Origin: Tranquillimonas sp964472855
Lineage (GTDB): Bacteria; Pseudomonadota; Alphaproteobacteria; Rhodobacterales; Rhodobacteraceae
Assembly (NCBI GenBank): GCA_964472855.1
Contig: CAYYMJ010000013.1
Coordinates: 1 to 59,162 of the forward strand
DNA length: 59,162 nt
Direction: 5' to 3'
Part shown: piece by piece, positions 29,524 to 37,759 of the stretch
Position numbering within the stretch: the first letter of the stretch is position 1
Layout of the letters: every line of letters begins with the position of its first letter
Position numbers and translations under genes: made by a program
The notes under the pieces: model-generated
What the model saw: the letters and a program-made list of their open reading frames with translations, nothing else
Told to the model about the DNA's origin: nothing
The model's database searches: none

Positions 29524-30692
29524 TTTCGGTCGCCCAAGCGCTGGACGCGGTCTTCGCCCTCGTCCGCCCTGTGGGCACCGAGGTCGTGCCCTTGGCCCGG
29601 GCCGCGGGCCGGGTCATGGCCGGGCCGGCCGAGGCCCGGCGCGACCAGCCGCCCTTTGCCGCGTCGGCCATGGATGGCTATGCGCTGGCCGGCGATCCGG
29701 CGACCAGCGGCACAAGCCTGCCAGTGGTCGGCGAGGCCGCCGCCGGGCATGGATATTCCGGGAAACTGGGGGCCGGTCAGGCGCTGCGCATCTTTACAGG
29801 CGCGCCGCTGCCCGACGGCGCCGACCGGGTGGTGATTCAAGAGAATGTGCAGCGCGCCGGCGCCCGGATCCGGCTGGATACCGATGTGGCCCCCGGCGCC
29901 AACATCCGCCCCGCCGCCGGCGACTTTGCCGCCGGCGACATCTTTCGCCCGGCGCGTCCGCTTGGCCCGTCGGATCTGGCGCTGCTGGCGGCGATGAACC
30001 AGGCCAGCGTCACGGTTGCGCGCCGGCCCGATGTTGCCCTGATCGCAACCGGCGACGAACTGGTCCTGCCTGGTGAAACCCCGGGACCCGACCAGATCGT
30101 CGCGTCGAATATCTTTGGATTGCAGGCCCTTGTGGCCGCCAATGGAGGTACGGCCCGCATCCTGCCCGTGGCGCGCGACAATCTCGACGCCCTGCGCGGC
30201 GTCTTCGCGCTGGCCGCCGGGGCCGACCTGATCGTAACCATCGGCGGCGCCTCGGTCGGCGACCATGACCTGGTGGCCGAGGCCGCCGCACAGGACGGGC
30301 TGCGGCGATCCTTCTACAAGGTCGCCATGCGGCCCGGCAAACCGCTGATGGCCGGGCACATGGGCCGCGCCGCGATGCTGGGGCTGCCGGGAAACCCGGT
30401 ATCGGCCATGGTGTGCGGCCACGTCTTTCTGGTGCCGGCCCTGCGCGCCATGCAGGGGCTGGCGGCCGAACCGGCGCCGCGCCAGACAGCGCGGCTGCGC
30501 GGCGCGTTGCCGGCCAACGGCCCGCGCGAACACTACATGCGCGCCCGGGTCGACGACGGCATCCTGACCGCTTTTGCCAGCCAGGACAGCGCCTTGTTGA
30601 GCGTTCTGAGCCAGGCCAACGCGCTGCTGGTGCGCCCGCCGGACACGCCGCCCCTGCAAGACGGCGCCAGCGTCGCGTGGATCGCCGTTTGA
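29520..30692 (+). CDS. moeA: molybdopterin molybdenumtransferase
   Basis: 390-aa enzyme that inserts molybdate into adenylated molybdopterin. Landmarks are FAASAMDGYALAG (about 43-55), TGAPLPDGADRVV, ATGDELV, TIGGASVGDHDLV and LPGNPVSAMV in the MoCF-binding domain, followed by the C-terminal beta-barrel. The start is GTG at 29520, overlapping the moaC stop. Five bases after its stop begins the lexA promoter, so lexA has separate control. Confidence 0.97.
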   Translation: MISVAQALDAVFALVRPVGTEVVPLARAAGRVMAGPAEARRDQPPFAASAMDGYALAGDPATSGTSLPVVGEAAAGHGYSGKLGAGQALRIFTGAPLPDGADRVVIQENVQRAGARIRLDTDVAPGANIRPAAGDFAAGDIFRPARPLGPSDLALLAAMNQASVTVARRPDVALIATGDELVLPGETPGPDQIVASNIFGLQALVAANGGTARILPVARDNLDALRGVFALAAGADLIVTIGGASVGDHDLVAEAAAQDGLRRSFYKVAMRPGKPLMAGHMGRAAMLGLPGNPVSAMVCGHVFLVPALRAMQGLAAEPAPRQTARLRGALPANGPREHYMRARVDDGILTAFASQDSALLSVLSQANALLVRPPDTPPLQDGASVAWIAV

Positions 30693-30696
30693 GCGA

Positions 30697-30725
30697 TTGA
30701 CACAAAAAGTGAACACCTGTAGAAC
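30697..30725 (+). promoter_or_regulatory. lexA promoter overlapped by a LexA operator
   Basis: TTGACA (30697-30702) and TAGAAC (30720-30725) are 17 bp apart. Over the spacer and -10 lies GAACACCTGTAGAAC (30711-30725), a perfect GAAC-N7-GAAC, the alphaproteobacterial SOS box read on the opposite strand (GTTC-N7-GTTC). LexA bound here would block RNA polymerase at its own gene. Confidence 0.88.
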
Positions 30726-30769
30726 ATGGCGTGAACGGGCCGCACCGGCCCCTTGACGGAGGTGTCGCG

Positions 30770-31480
30770 ATGCTGACCCGCAAGCAGCTGGAACTGCTGG
30801 ATTTCATCAACAAGCGCATTCAGCGCGACGGGGTTCCGCCGTCGTTCGACGAAATGAAGGACGCGCTGGACCTGCGCTCGAAGTCGGGCATCCACCGGCT
30901 GATCACGGCGCTGGAGGAACGCGGCTTTATCCGCCGTCTCGCGCATCGCGCCCGGGCGCTGGAAATCGTCAAGATGCCCGATGCCCTGGGCGGCGCCGCG
31001 GCCGCGGCGGGCTTTGTTCCCCGGGTCATCAGCGGCGACGTGCCCGACGCGCTCGCCGCCCGCCCGCACGGCGCGTCCGACGTGACGGTTGCGGCCGCGC
31101 TTGACGTGCCGGTGATGGGCCGCATCGCCGCCGGCGTGCCGATCGAGGCCATCAGCCGCGTGTCGCATCACGTGGCCGTGCCCCAGCAGATGCTGTCGGC
31201 CAGCGGCCGCCACTATGCGCTGGAAGTGCGCGGCGACTCGATGATCGACGCCGGCATCAACGACGGCGATGTCGTGGTGATCCGCGAAGGCGACACCGCC
31301 AACAACGGTGAAATCGTCGTGGCACTGGTCGACGGGCAAGAGGCAACGCTGAAACGGTATCGGCGCCGGGGCGACACCATCGCGCTGGAAGCCGCCAACC
31401 CCGCCTATGAAACCCGAATGTACCGTGACGACCAGGTGCGCGTGCAGGGCCGGCTGGTGGGCCTGATCCGCACTTACTGA
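30770..31480 (+). CDS. lexA: SOS repressor LexA
   Basis: 236-aa repressor and self-cleaving peptidase. The winged-helix DNA-binding part is at residues 1-65 (SFDEMKDALDLRSKSGIHRL). The cleavage site is Ala121-Gly122 (GRIAAGVP), the nucleophile is Ser157 (RGDSMID) and the general base is Lys195 (EATLKRY). An ~40-aa Ala/Pro-rich linker makes it longer than E. coli LexA, usual for alphaproteobacteria. ACGGAGG precedes the ATG. It is autoregulated through the box overlapping its promoter. Its last 7 bp overlap the convergent comEC. Confidence 0.97.
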   Translation: MLTRKQLELLDFINKRIQRDGVPPSFDEMKDALDLRSKSGIHRLITALEERGFIRRLAHRARALEIVKMPDALGGAAAAAGFVPRVISGDVPDALAARPHGASDVTVAAALDVPVMGRIAAGVPIEAISRVSHHVAVPQQMLSASGRHYALEVRGDSMIDAGINDGDVVVIREGDTANNGEIVVALVDGQEATLKRYRRRGDTIALEAANPAYETRMYRDDQVRVQGRLVGLIRTY

Positions 31481-33513
31481 GCCCAGGGCCGCCGCCCCGC
31501 CACCTGCCGCGCCCCGATCACGCGCAGCCCCGCGCCGTCGGCGTCGGGTGAAATCGCCAGCGCGCCCAGCCGGCGCAGCGCGCCGCGGTCGATGACCCGG
31601 CAGTCGCCCTGCGCGGGCAGCGCATCGGCAAGCACGATCACCAGATCGGCGCGTGCACAAGCCGCCCCTACCTTGTCGGCAGCCGCCTTGCCACGCAGAT
31701 GCGCCACCGTCAGCCCGCCAACTTCGGTGACAATCTCCATCCCGTCATGGGTAAACCCGGATCTCGCCGCGGCGGCGGCCTGATCGGCGGCGTCACCGTC
31801 GGCTTCCAGCCAGGTCTCGGCCGCGAAACCATCGCCACGCGGTTTGGAAAGCGCCCTGCCCTGTGGCGTCGCCAACCCCAAAAGCCCACCACTTTCGGAC
31901 ACCAGCAGCGCCGGGCGGTCCGGCGACGCCCAGCCAAGCAAGGCAACCGCCACCACCGCCAGCCCGCCCCAGCGAAACAACCCCTGCCACAGAATCACCC
32001 ATATGGCGCCAAGACTCAGCAGCGGCAGCGCCCAGTGGGCGGCGGCCGGCACATGGCCCAGGCCGCCCGGCAGCGTGGCCACCCAATGGGCGACGCCAAG
32101 TATCCATTCCACCGCCGGCTGCATCAGGGCCAGCCCCAGCCCGGCCAGACCAAAGGGCGCCAGGCAAGCGCTGAGCACCGCCAGCGGCATGACAAGGGCC
32201 CCCATCAGCGGCACGGTCAGCATGTTGGCAATCAAGCCGAAATAGACCACGCGGTGAAAATGCGCGGCGGCAAAGGGGGCCGTTGCCGTGCCGGCAACCG
32301 CGGAACTGATGACCAGCGCGGCGACCCACCCTAGGATCTTGTTGCCCTGCTGCGGTGCGAACTGCCGCATCAGGCGGAACACCGCCACCAGCGCGGTGGT
32401 CGCGGCAAAGGACATCTGGAACCCGGCTTCGGTCAGGCTTTCCGGCGCCGCAACCAGCAGGACGGTCGCGGCCAGCGCCACCGCGCGCAACGTCAGCGCC
32501 CGGCGTCCGGCGATGACCGCGCCCAGCATGACGGCCACCATGACAAAGGCGCGCTGGGTCGCCACGTTGCCCCCCGACATCGCCAGATAGCCCGCCGCCG
32601 CGACCAGCGCGACGGCGGCGGCCCAGGCCTTGATGGGGCGCGCAACCGCCAGCCCGGGCACCAGCGCCAGCCCCAGCCGCGCCGCCGCGAACACAAACCC
32701 CGCCAGCAGGCCCATGTGCAGGCCCGAGATCGCCAGAAGATGCGCAAGGTTCGAGGCGCGCAGATCCTCCAGCGTCGCCGGGGCAATGCCCGACCGGTCG
32801 CCGGTGGTTATGGCGGCGACAAACGCGCCGGCCTCGCCCGGCATCGCCTGCCGGACCGCCGTGGCAATTCTCAGCCGCTGACGGCCAAGCCAGACCGCGC
32901 GCCAGTCGGGCGGGTCGACCGACATCGGCAGAACCGGGCTGCGCGTATAGCCGACCGCGCCCAACCTGTCGAACCAGGCAAGACGGCGAAAGTCGAAACC
33001 GCCGGGCTCGGTCGGGCCCGAGGGCGGCGCCAGATGCCCCGTCATCGCCACCATGGCGCCCGGCACCGGATCGAGCCAGCGCTGGTCGCCGTGCAGCGAC
33101 AGGCGCACGCGGGCCGGCGGGTGGGTCACGCGGTCCAGCCGCACCCGGTCCAGCGTCAACCTCAGCGCGCCGCTGCGCGACCGGTCGACCTTGACGATGC
33201 GACCCTCGATCGGGCCGTAGTAGCGAAACCCCAACATGGGTTCGGCCACCGAATGGCTGCGCAGGCCCGCCAGGCTGAAACCGGCCATCACCAGTGCAAG
33301 GCCAACCAGCCAGGGAAACTGCCGGCCACGCCTGACCGCCAGCGCCAGCAGTGCCGCCAGCGCGACGGCCAGCGCCGTCCACCCGGGCCGCGACGGTTCG
33401 GCCGGCAGCGCGAAATAGCCGCCGATGCCCAGGGCCAGGCACACTGGCGTCCAGCAAAACAGCATGCCCCGCTGACCATCGAGGGCAAGCATTCGTGCCA
33501 GCACGGCGCGCAT
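31474..33513 (-). CDS. comEC: ComEC/Rec2-type DNA-uptake channel protein
   Basis: 679-aa polytopic membrane protein related to the competence channel that passes single-stranded DNA. An N-terminal DUF4131-like region (ALGIGGYFALP, PIEGRIVKVDRS) is followed by the competence core with HLLAISGLHMGLLAG and many helices. The C-terminal metallo-beta-lactamase-like part is reduced and lacks a clear HxHxDH set, so a nuclease role is doubtful. The start MRAVLARMLALD follows GGGGGTGACAAG. It is convergent with lexA. Confidence 0.92.
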   Translation of the reverse strand: MRAVLARMLALDGQRGMLFCWTPVCLALGIGGYFALPAEPSRPGWTALAVALAALLALAVRRGRQFPWLVGLALVMAGFSLAGLRSHSVAEPMLGFRYYGPIEGRIVKVDRSRSGALRLTLDRVRLDRVTHPPARVRLSLHGDQRWLDPVPGAMVAMTGHLAPPSGPTEPGGFDFRRLAWFDRLGAVGYTRSPVLPMSVDPPDWRAVWLGRQRLRIATAVRQAMPGEAGAFVAAITTGDRSGIAPATLEDLRASNLAHLLAISGLHMGLLAGFVFAAARLGLALVPGLAVARPIKAWAAAVALVAAAGYLAMSGGNVATQRAFVMVAVMLGAVIAGRRALTLRAVALAATVLLVAAPESLTEAGFQMSFAATTALVAVFRLMRQFAPQQGNKILGWVAALVISSAVAGTATAPFAAAHFHRVVYFGLIANMLTVPLMGALVMPLAVLSACLAPFGLAGLGLALMQPAVEWILGVAHWVATLPGGLGHVPAAAHWALPLLSLGAIWVILWQGLFRWGGLAVVAVALLGWASPDRPALLVSESGGLLGLATPQGRALSKPRGDGFAAETWLEADGDAADQAAAAARSGFTHDGMEIVTEVGGLTVAHLRGKAAADKVGAACARADLVIVLADALPAQGDCRVIDRGALRRLGALAISPDADGAGLRVIGARQVAGRRPWAQ

Positions 33514-33588
33514 CTTGTCACCCCCACGATGATTGGCTAGACCCTGCCGACCCTGCCCGATCATGCTTGCCAGAAGGTTAACCCCGAC

Positions 33589-34986
33589 ATGTCAGACGTC
33601 GTGACCCGTTTTGCCCCGTCGCCCACGGGCTATCTGCATATCGGCGGGGCACGCACGGCGCTGTTCAACTGGCTTTTCGCGCGCGGACGCGGTGGAAAAT
33701 TCCTGCTGCGCATCGAGGATACCGATCGCGCGCGCTCGACCCCCGCGGCGACCAAGGCCATTCTTGACGGCCTGACATGGCTGGGTCTGGACTGGGACGG
33801 CGCCCCTGTCAGCCAGGCCGCCAGCGCCGGGCGCCACGCCGAGGTTGCGCAGGACATGCTGACATCAGGATCGGCCTACAAGTGCTTTGCGACGCAGGAA
33901 GAAATCCAGTCCTTCCGCGACCGTGCCCGGGCCGAGGGCACGTCAACCCTGTTCCGGTCGCCCTGGCGTGACGCCGCCCCCGCCGATCATCCAGACGCCC
34001 CCTTCACGATTCGCCTGCGCGCCCCCCGCACCGGCGAAACCGTGACCGAAGATGCCGTGCAGGGCCGGGTGCGTGTGCGCAATGACACGTTGGACGACAT
34101 GGTCCTGCTGCGTGCCGACGGCACGCCGACCTACATGCTGGCCGTGGTTGTCGACGATCACGACATGGGCGTCACCCATGTGATCCGCGGCGACGACCAT
34201 CTCAACAACGCCGCCCGGCAAAGGCAGGTCTACGACGCGATGAACTGGCCGGTTCCGATTTTTGCCCACATCCCGCTGATCCACGGGCCGGACGGCAAGA
34301 AGCTGAGCAAACGCCACGGGGCGACCGCCGTCACCGAATATCGCGACATGGGATACCCGGCGGCTGCCATGCGCAACTATCTGGCCCGTCTCGGCTGGAG
34401 CCACGGCGACGACGAGGTCTTCAGCGACGCGCAGGCCCGCCAGTGGTTCGACCTCGACGGAATCGGCAAGTCGCCGGCCCGTCTGGATTTCAAGAAACTC
34501 GGGCATGTCTCGGGGCGCTATATCGGCGCGATGGATAATGCTGCACTGCTTGCAGAACTGGAAAGTTTCTGCGCAGCAGCAGGACACGACCCCTTCACGG
34601 CTGCGACACAAGCACAACTTCTGGCCGCAGCCCCCTTCTTGAAGGAGCGCGCCAAGACCTTTCCCGAACTGCTTGATAAAGCGCGGTTTATCACGACAAG
34701 CCGGCCAATCGAGCCGGATGAAAAAGCGGCCCGCGCGCTCGATACTGTATCCCGTCGTATACTGCGAGATTTGACGCCGCACCTGCAAAATGCTAGCTGG
34801 TCGCGAGACGCGCTCGAAGCGGTCGCGGCCAGTTTTGCGGAAGAAAACGGTGTCGGCCTTGGCAAGGTCGCCGCCCCTCTGCGCGCAGCGCTGGCCGGAC
34901 GCACCGCCACCCCGAGCGTATTCGACATGATGCTGGTGCTCGGCCGTGACGAAACGCTCGCACGGCTGCAAGACGCAGCAACCTGA
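33589..34986 (+). CDS. gltX: glutamyl-tRNA synthetase
   Basis: 465-aa class I synthetase. The ATP motif is SPTGYLHIGGARTALF (HIGG at 17-20), followed by LRIEDTDRARS, IRGDDHLNN and KLSKRHG (238-244). AAGG lies 8 bases before the ATG. The C-terminal anticodon-binding domain is of normal length. It is divergent from comEC with a 75-bp gap and is followed 88 bp later by gltA on the same strand. Confidence 0.97.
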   Translation: MSDVVTRFAPSPTGYLHIGGARTALFNWLFARGRGGKFLLRIEDTDRARSTPAATKAILDGLTWLGLDWDGAPVSQAASAGRHAEVAQDMLTSGSAYKCFATQEEIQSFRDRARAEGTSTLFRSPWRDAAPADHPDAPFTIRLRAPRTGETVTEDAVQGRVRVRNDTLDDMVLLRADGTPTYMLAVVVDDHDMGVTHVIRGDDHLNNAARQRQVYDAMNWPVPIFAHIPLIHGPDGKKLSKRHGATAVTEYRDMGYPAAAMRNYLARLGWSHGDDEVFSDAQARQWFDLDGIGKSPARLDFKKLGHVSGRYIGAMDNAALLAELESFCAAAGHDPFTAATQAQLLAAAPFLKERAKTFPELLDKARFITTSRPIEPDEKAARALDTVSRRILRDLTPHLQNASWSRDALEAVAASFAEENGVGLGKVAAPLRAALAGRTATPSVFDMMLVLGRDETLARLQDAAT

Positions 34987-35073
34987 CCGTCGGGCGCCCA
35001 CCGCGCCCGTCACCGCAACAAAGCCCGCAGCCCCCGCGCCGGGGCCCGGCGGACATTGAAAAAGGGACGCTTG

Positions 35074-36375
35074 ATGGCCAACGACCAGACACAAAAGACC
35101 GCGAAGCTTTCGATCGACGGAAACGCCTTCGACCTGCCGATCTATTCACCGACCGCGGGCCCGGATGTTGTCGATATTCGCAAGCTTTACAGCCAGGCGC
35201 ATGTGTTCACATATGACCCCGGCTTTACCTCGACCGCCAGTTGCGACAGCCAGATCACCTTTATCGACGGTGACATGGGCGAGCTGCTGCACCGGGGCTA
35301 TCCCATCGACCAGCTGGCCGAAAAGTCGCACTTTCTCGAGGTGTGTTTCCTTCTGCTCTACGGCGAGCTTCCCAGCGCGACCGAGCTGGAAGATTTCGAG
35401 AACCGCGTGACCCGCCACACGATGGTTCACGAGCAAATGACCAACTTTTTCCGTGGGTTCCGCCGCGATGCTCATCCAATGGCCATCATGGTCGGCGTGG
35501 TCGGGGCCATGTCGGCCTTTTACCACGATTCGACGGACATCAACGACCCGTGGCAGCGCGAGGTCGCCTCGGTCCGGCTGATTGCCAAGATGCCGACCAT
35601 CGCCGCCATGGCCTTCAAATACACCGTCGGCCAGCCGTTCGTTTACCCGCGCAACGACGAGGACTATGCCTCGAACTTCCTGCGCATGTGCTTTGCCGTC
35701 CCGGCCGAGGATTACGAGGTCAACCCCATCCTCGCGCGGGCAATGGATCGCATCTTCACGCTGCATGCCGACCATGAACAGAATGCCTCGACATCGACAG
35801 TGCGGCTGGCCTCGTCCTCGGGTGCCAACCCCTTTGCGTGCATCGCCGCCGGCATCGCCTGTCTGTGGGGCCCGGCGCATGGTGGCGCCAATCAGGCCTG
35901 TCTGGAAATGCTGCGCGAAATCGGCTCGGTCGACCGCATCCCGGACTACATCGCCCGCGCCAAGGACAAGGACGACCCGTTCCGCCTGATGGGGTTTGGC
36001 CACCGGGTTTACAAGAATTTCGACCCCCGCGCGACGGTCATGAAGAAATCCGCCGACGAGGTGCTGGAACTGCTGGGTATTGACGACAACCCGACGCTGC
36101 AGGTCGCGAAAGAGCTTGAGAGGATCGCGCTGGAAGATCCCTATTTCATTGAGAAAAAGCTTTATCCCAATGTCGACTTCTACTCGGGCATCATCCTTGA
36201 CGCGATGGGCTTTCCGACCTCGATGTTCACGCCGATATTCGCCTTGGCGCGCACGGTCGGCTGGATCAGCCAGTGGAAGGAACAGATCAGCGACCCGCAA
36301 CTGAAGATCGGCCGCCCGCGCCAACTGTATTGCGGCCCGGCCCGGCGGGATTATGTCGAAGTCGAAGACCGCTGA
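35074..36375 (+). CDS. gltA: citrate synthase (type II)
   Basis: 433-aa enzyme of the citric acid cycle joining acetyl-CoA and oxaloacetate. Active-site segments are LHADHEQNASTSTVRLASS, GPAHGGANQ, MGFGHRVYKNFDPRA and PNVDFYSGI, containing the His, His and Asp of the catalytic triad. Length and N-terminal extra domain match the Gram-negative hexameric, NADH-sensitive type. AAAGGGA sets the start at MANDQTQKTAKL; an upstream in-frame ATG at 35056 is closer to no ribosome site. It is convergent with the enoyl-CoA hydratase gene. Confidence 0.97.
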   Translation: MANDQTQKTAKLSIDGNAFDLPIYSPTAGPDVVDIRKLYSQAHVFTYDPGFTSTASCDSQITFIDGDMGELLHRGYPIDQLAEKSHFLEVCFLLLYGELPSATELEDFENRVTRHTMVHEQMTNFFRGFRRDAHPMAIMVGVVGAMSAFYHDSTDINDPWQREVASVRLIAKMPTIAAMAFKYTVGQPFVYPRNDEDYASNFLRMCFAVPAEDYEVNPILARAMDRIFTLHADHEQNASTSTVRLASSSGANPFACIAAGIACLWGPAHGGANQACLEMLREIGSVDRIPDYIARAKDKDDPFRLMGFGHRVYKNFDPRATVMKKSADEVLELLGIDDNPTLQVAKELERIALEDPYFIEKKLYPNVDFYSGIILDAMGFPTSMFTPIFALARTVGWISQWKEQISDPQLKIGRPRQLYCGPARRDYVEVEDR

Positions 36376-36460
36376 TACCTGACCGTCCGGGGCCTTGCGG
36401 TCCGGTCATTCGGCCGGGCCTGCTGGCGGTTTGGGTGGCCCACGCGCGGGCCGGCCGCCG

Positions 36461-37237
36461 CTAGCGCCCTTCGTAAACGGCGGGCCGCTTTTCCAGGAAG
36501 GCAACCACGCCTTCGCGAAAGTCTCGGGTGGCGCCGCATTCGCCCTGCAACCGTGCTTCCAGCATCAACTGTTCCTCAAGATCGTTGCCGAGGCTTGCGC
36601 GCAAGGCGCGCTTGACGTTGTGATAGGCCGCCGTCGGTCCGTGGGCCAGTTTGTGCGCCCGCGCCTGCCAGTGGTCGGCAAAGGCATCGTCAGCGACCCA
36701 TTCCCAGATCATCCCCCACTCTGCCGCCTGCCGGGCTGGCACAGGCTCGGCGAACAGCGACGCGCCCATGGCGCGGGCAAACCCGACCTGACGCGGCAGC
36801 CAATAGGTGCCGCCCGCGTCGGGGATCAGCCCGATGCGGGTAAAGGCCTGCAGGAACATCGCGCTTTCGGCGCCGATCACCACGTCGGCGGCCAGCGCCA
36901 GGTTGGCGCCGGCGCCGGCCGCCGGCCCGTTGACCGCCGAGATCGTCGGCACCGGACAATCGAAGATCGCCCGCAGCATCGGCACATATTCGTCGCGCAG
37001 CGTGCGCTCCATATCCAGGCTGGCGGCATTCTTGCCGTCGCCCAGGTCCTGCCCCGAACAAAAGGCCCGCCCGGCACCTGTCAGCACCACGACCCGCGCA
37101 CGTTTACCGGCGTCGGTCACGGCATGGGTAATCTCGGCCCGCATCGCCGTGTTCAGCGCATTCATCAATTCGGGGCGGTTCAGCGTGACAACCGCGATTC
37201 CGTCGTCAATGGCCAGGGTGATCGTTTCATAATCCAT
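36461..37237 (-). CDS. enoyl-CoA hydratase/isomerase family protein, PaaG-like
   Basis: 258-aa crotonase-fold protein. It resembles PaaG (ring-epoxide isomerase of phenylacetate breakdown) in LTGAGRAFCSGQDLGD, AAGAGANLALAADVVIGA, IGLIPDAGGTYWLPR and EWGMIWEWV. The acidic residue of GLIPDAGG is in the usual place for the PaaG group; the second hydratase Glu is not obvious. No other phenylacetate genes are nearby, so a general enoyl-CoA role is equally possible. It is the last gene of the long minus-strand run, 78 bp after ccmH. Confidence 0.88.
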   Translation of the reverse strand: MDYETITLAIDDGIAVVTLNRPELMNALNTAMRAEITHAVTDAGKRARVVVLTGAGRAFCSGQDLGDGKNAASLDMERTLRDEYVPMLRAIFDCPVPTISAVNGPAAGAGANLALAADVVIGAESAMFLQAFTRIGLIPDAGGTYWLPRQVGFARAMGASLFAEPVPARQAAEWGMIWEWVADDAFADHWQARAHKLAHGPTAAYHNVKRALRASLGNDLEEQLMLEARLQGECGATRDFREGVVAFLEKRPAVYEGR

Positions 37238-37315
37238 GGTGGTCCGCTCCGCTTTGTTGCGCTCAACTAGTGCCCGCAAGCGGCTTCGGAAAGGGGCTAA
37301 TGGGCCGACGCGGGG

Positions 37316-37759
37316 TCAGTCTTTCATCAGCTCGGCCAGCCGCGTCTCTTCCTCGGGGCTCAGCCGGTCGCTTTCCGGCCGCCTGCGCCGGCGCAGCGAC
37401 ACCAGCGCGATACCGCCGGCGATTACCAGCATCGCCGGCCCGGCGACCCATAGAATGCGGGTGCTGCCGGCAAAGCGCGGGCGCAGCAGCACATATTCGC
37501 CGTAACGGTCGGTCAGAAAGGCGATGACCTCGGCGTCGCTGTCGCCGACCACCAGACGTTCGCGCACCAGGATACGCAGGTCGCGGGCCAGATCGGCGTT
37601 GGATTCGTCGATATTCTCGTTGCGGCAGACCAGGCAGCGCAGACCCTGACTAAGCGCGCGGGCACGGGTTTCCAGCGCCGGGTCGTCCAGCATCTCGCCA
37701 GGCTCGACCGCCCAGACCGGCGCCGCCAGCACCAGCAGCAGAAACAGCAGCCGCCTCAT
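37316..37759 (-). CDS. ccmH: cytochrome c maturation protein CcmH
   Basis: 147-aa periplasmic thiol protein that reduces apocytochrome c before heme attachment. It has a signal peptide (MRRLLFLLLVLAAPVWA), the redox motif LRCLVCRN with Cys42 and Cys45, and a C-terminal membrane anchor (ILWVAGPAMLVIAGGIALVSL). A short acidic/basic tail ends the chain. Its start overlaps the ccmF stop by ATGA, so the two are coupled and act together as the heme lyase. Confidence 0.96.
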   Translation of the reverse strand: MRRLLFLLLVLAAPVWAVEPGEMLDDPALETRARALSQGLRCLVCRNENIDESNADLARDLRILVRERLVVGDSDAEVIAFLTDRYGEYVLLRPRFAGSTRILWVAGPAMLVIAGGIALVSLRRRRRPESDRLSPEEETRLAELMKD

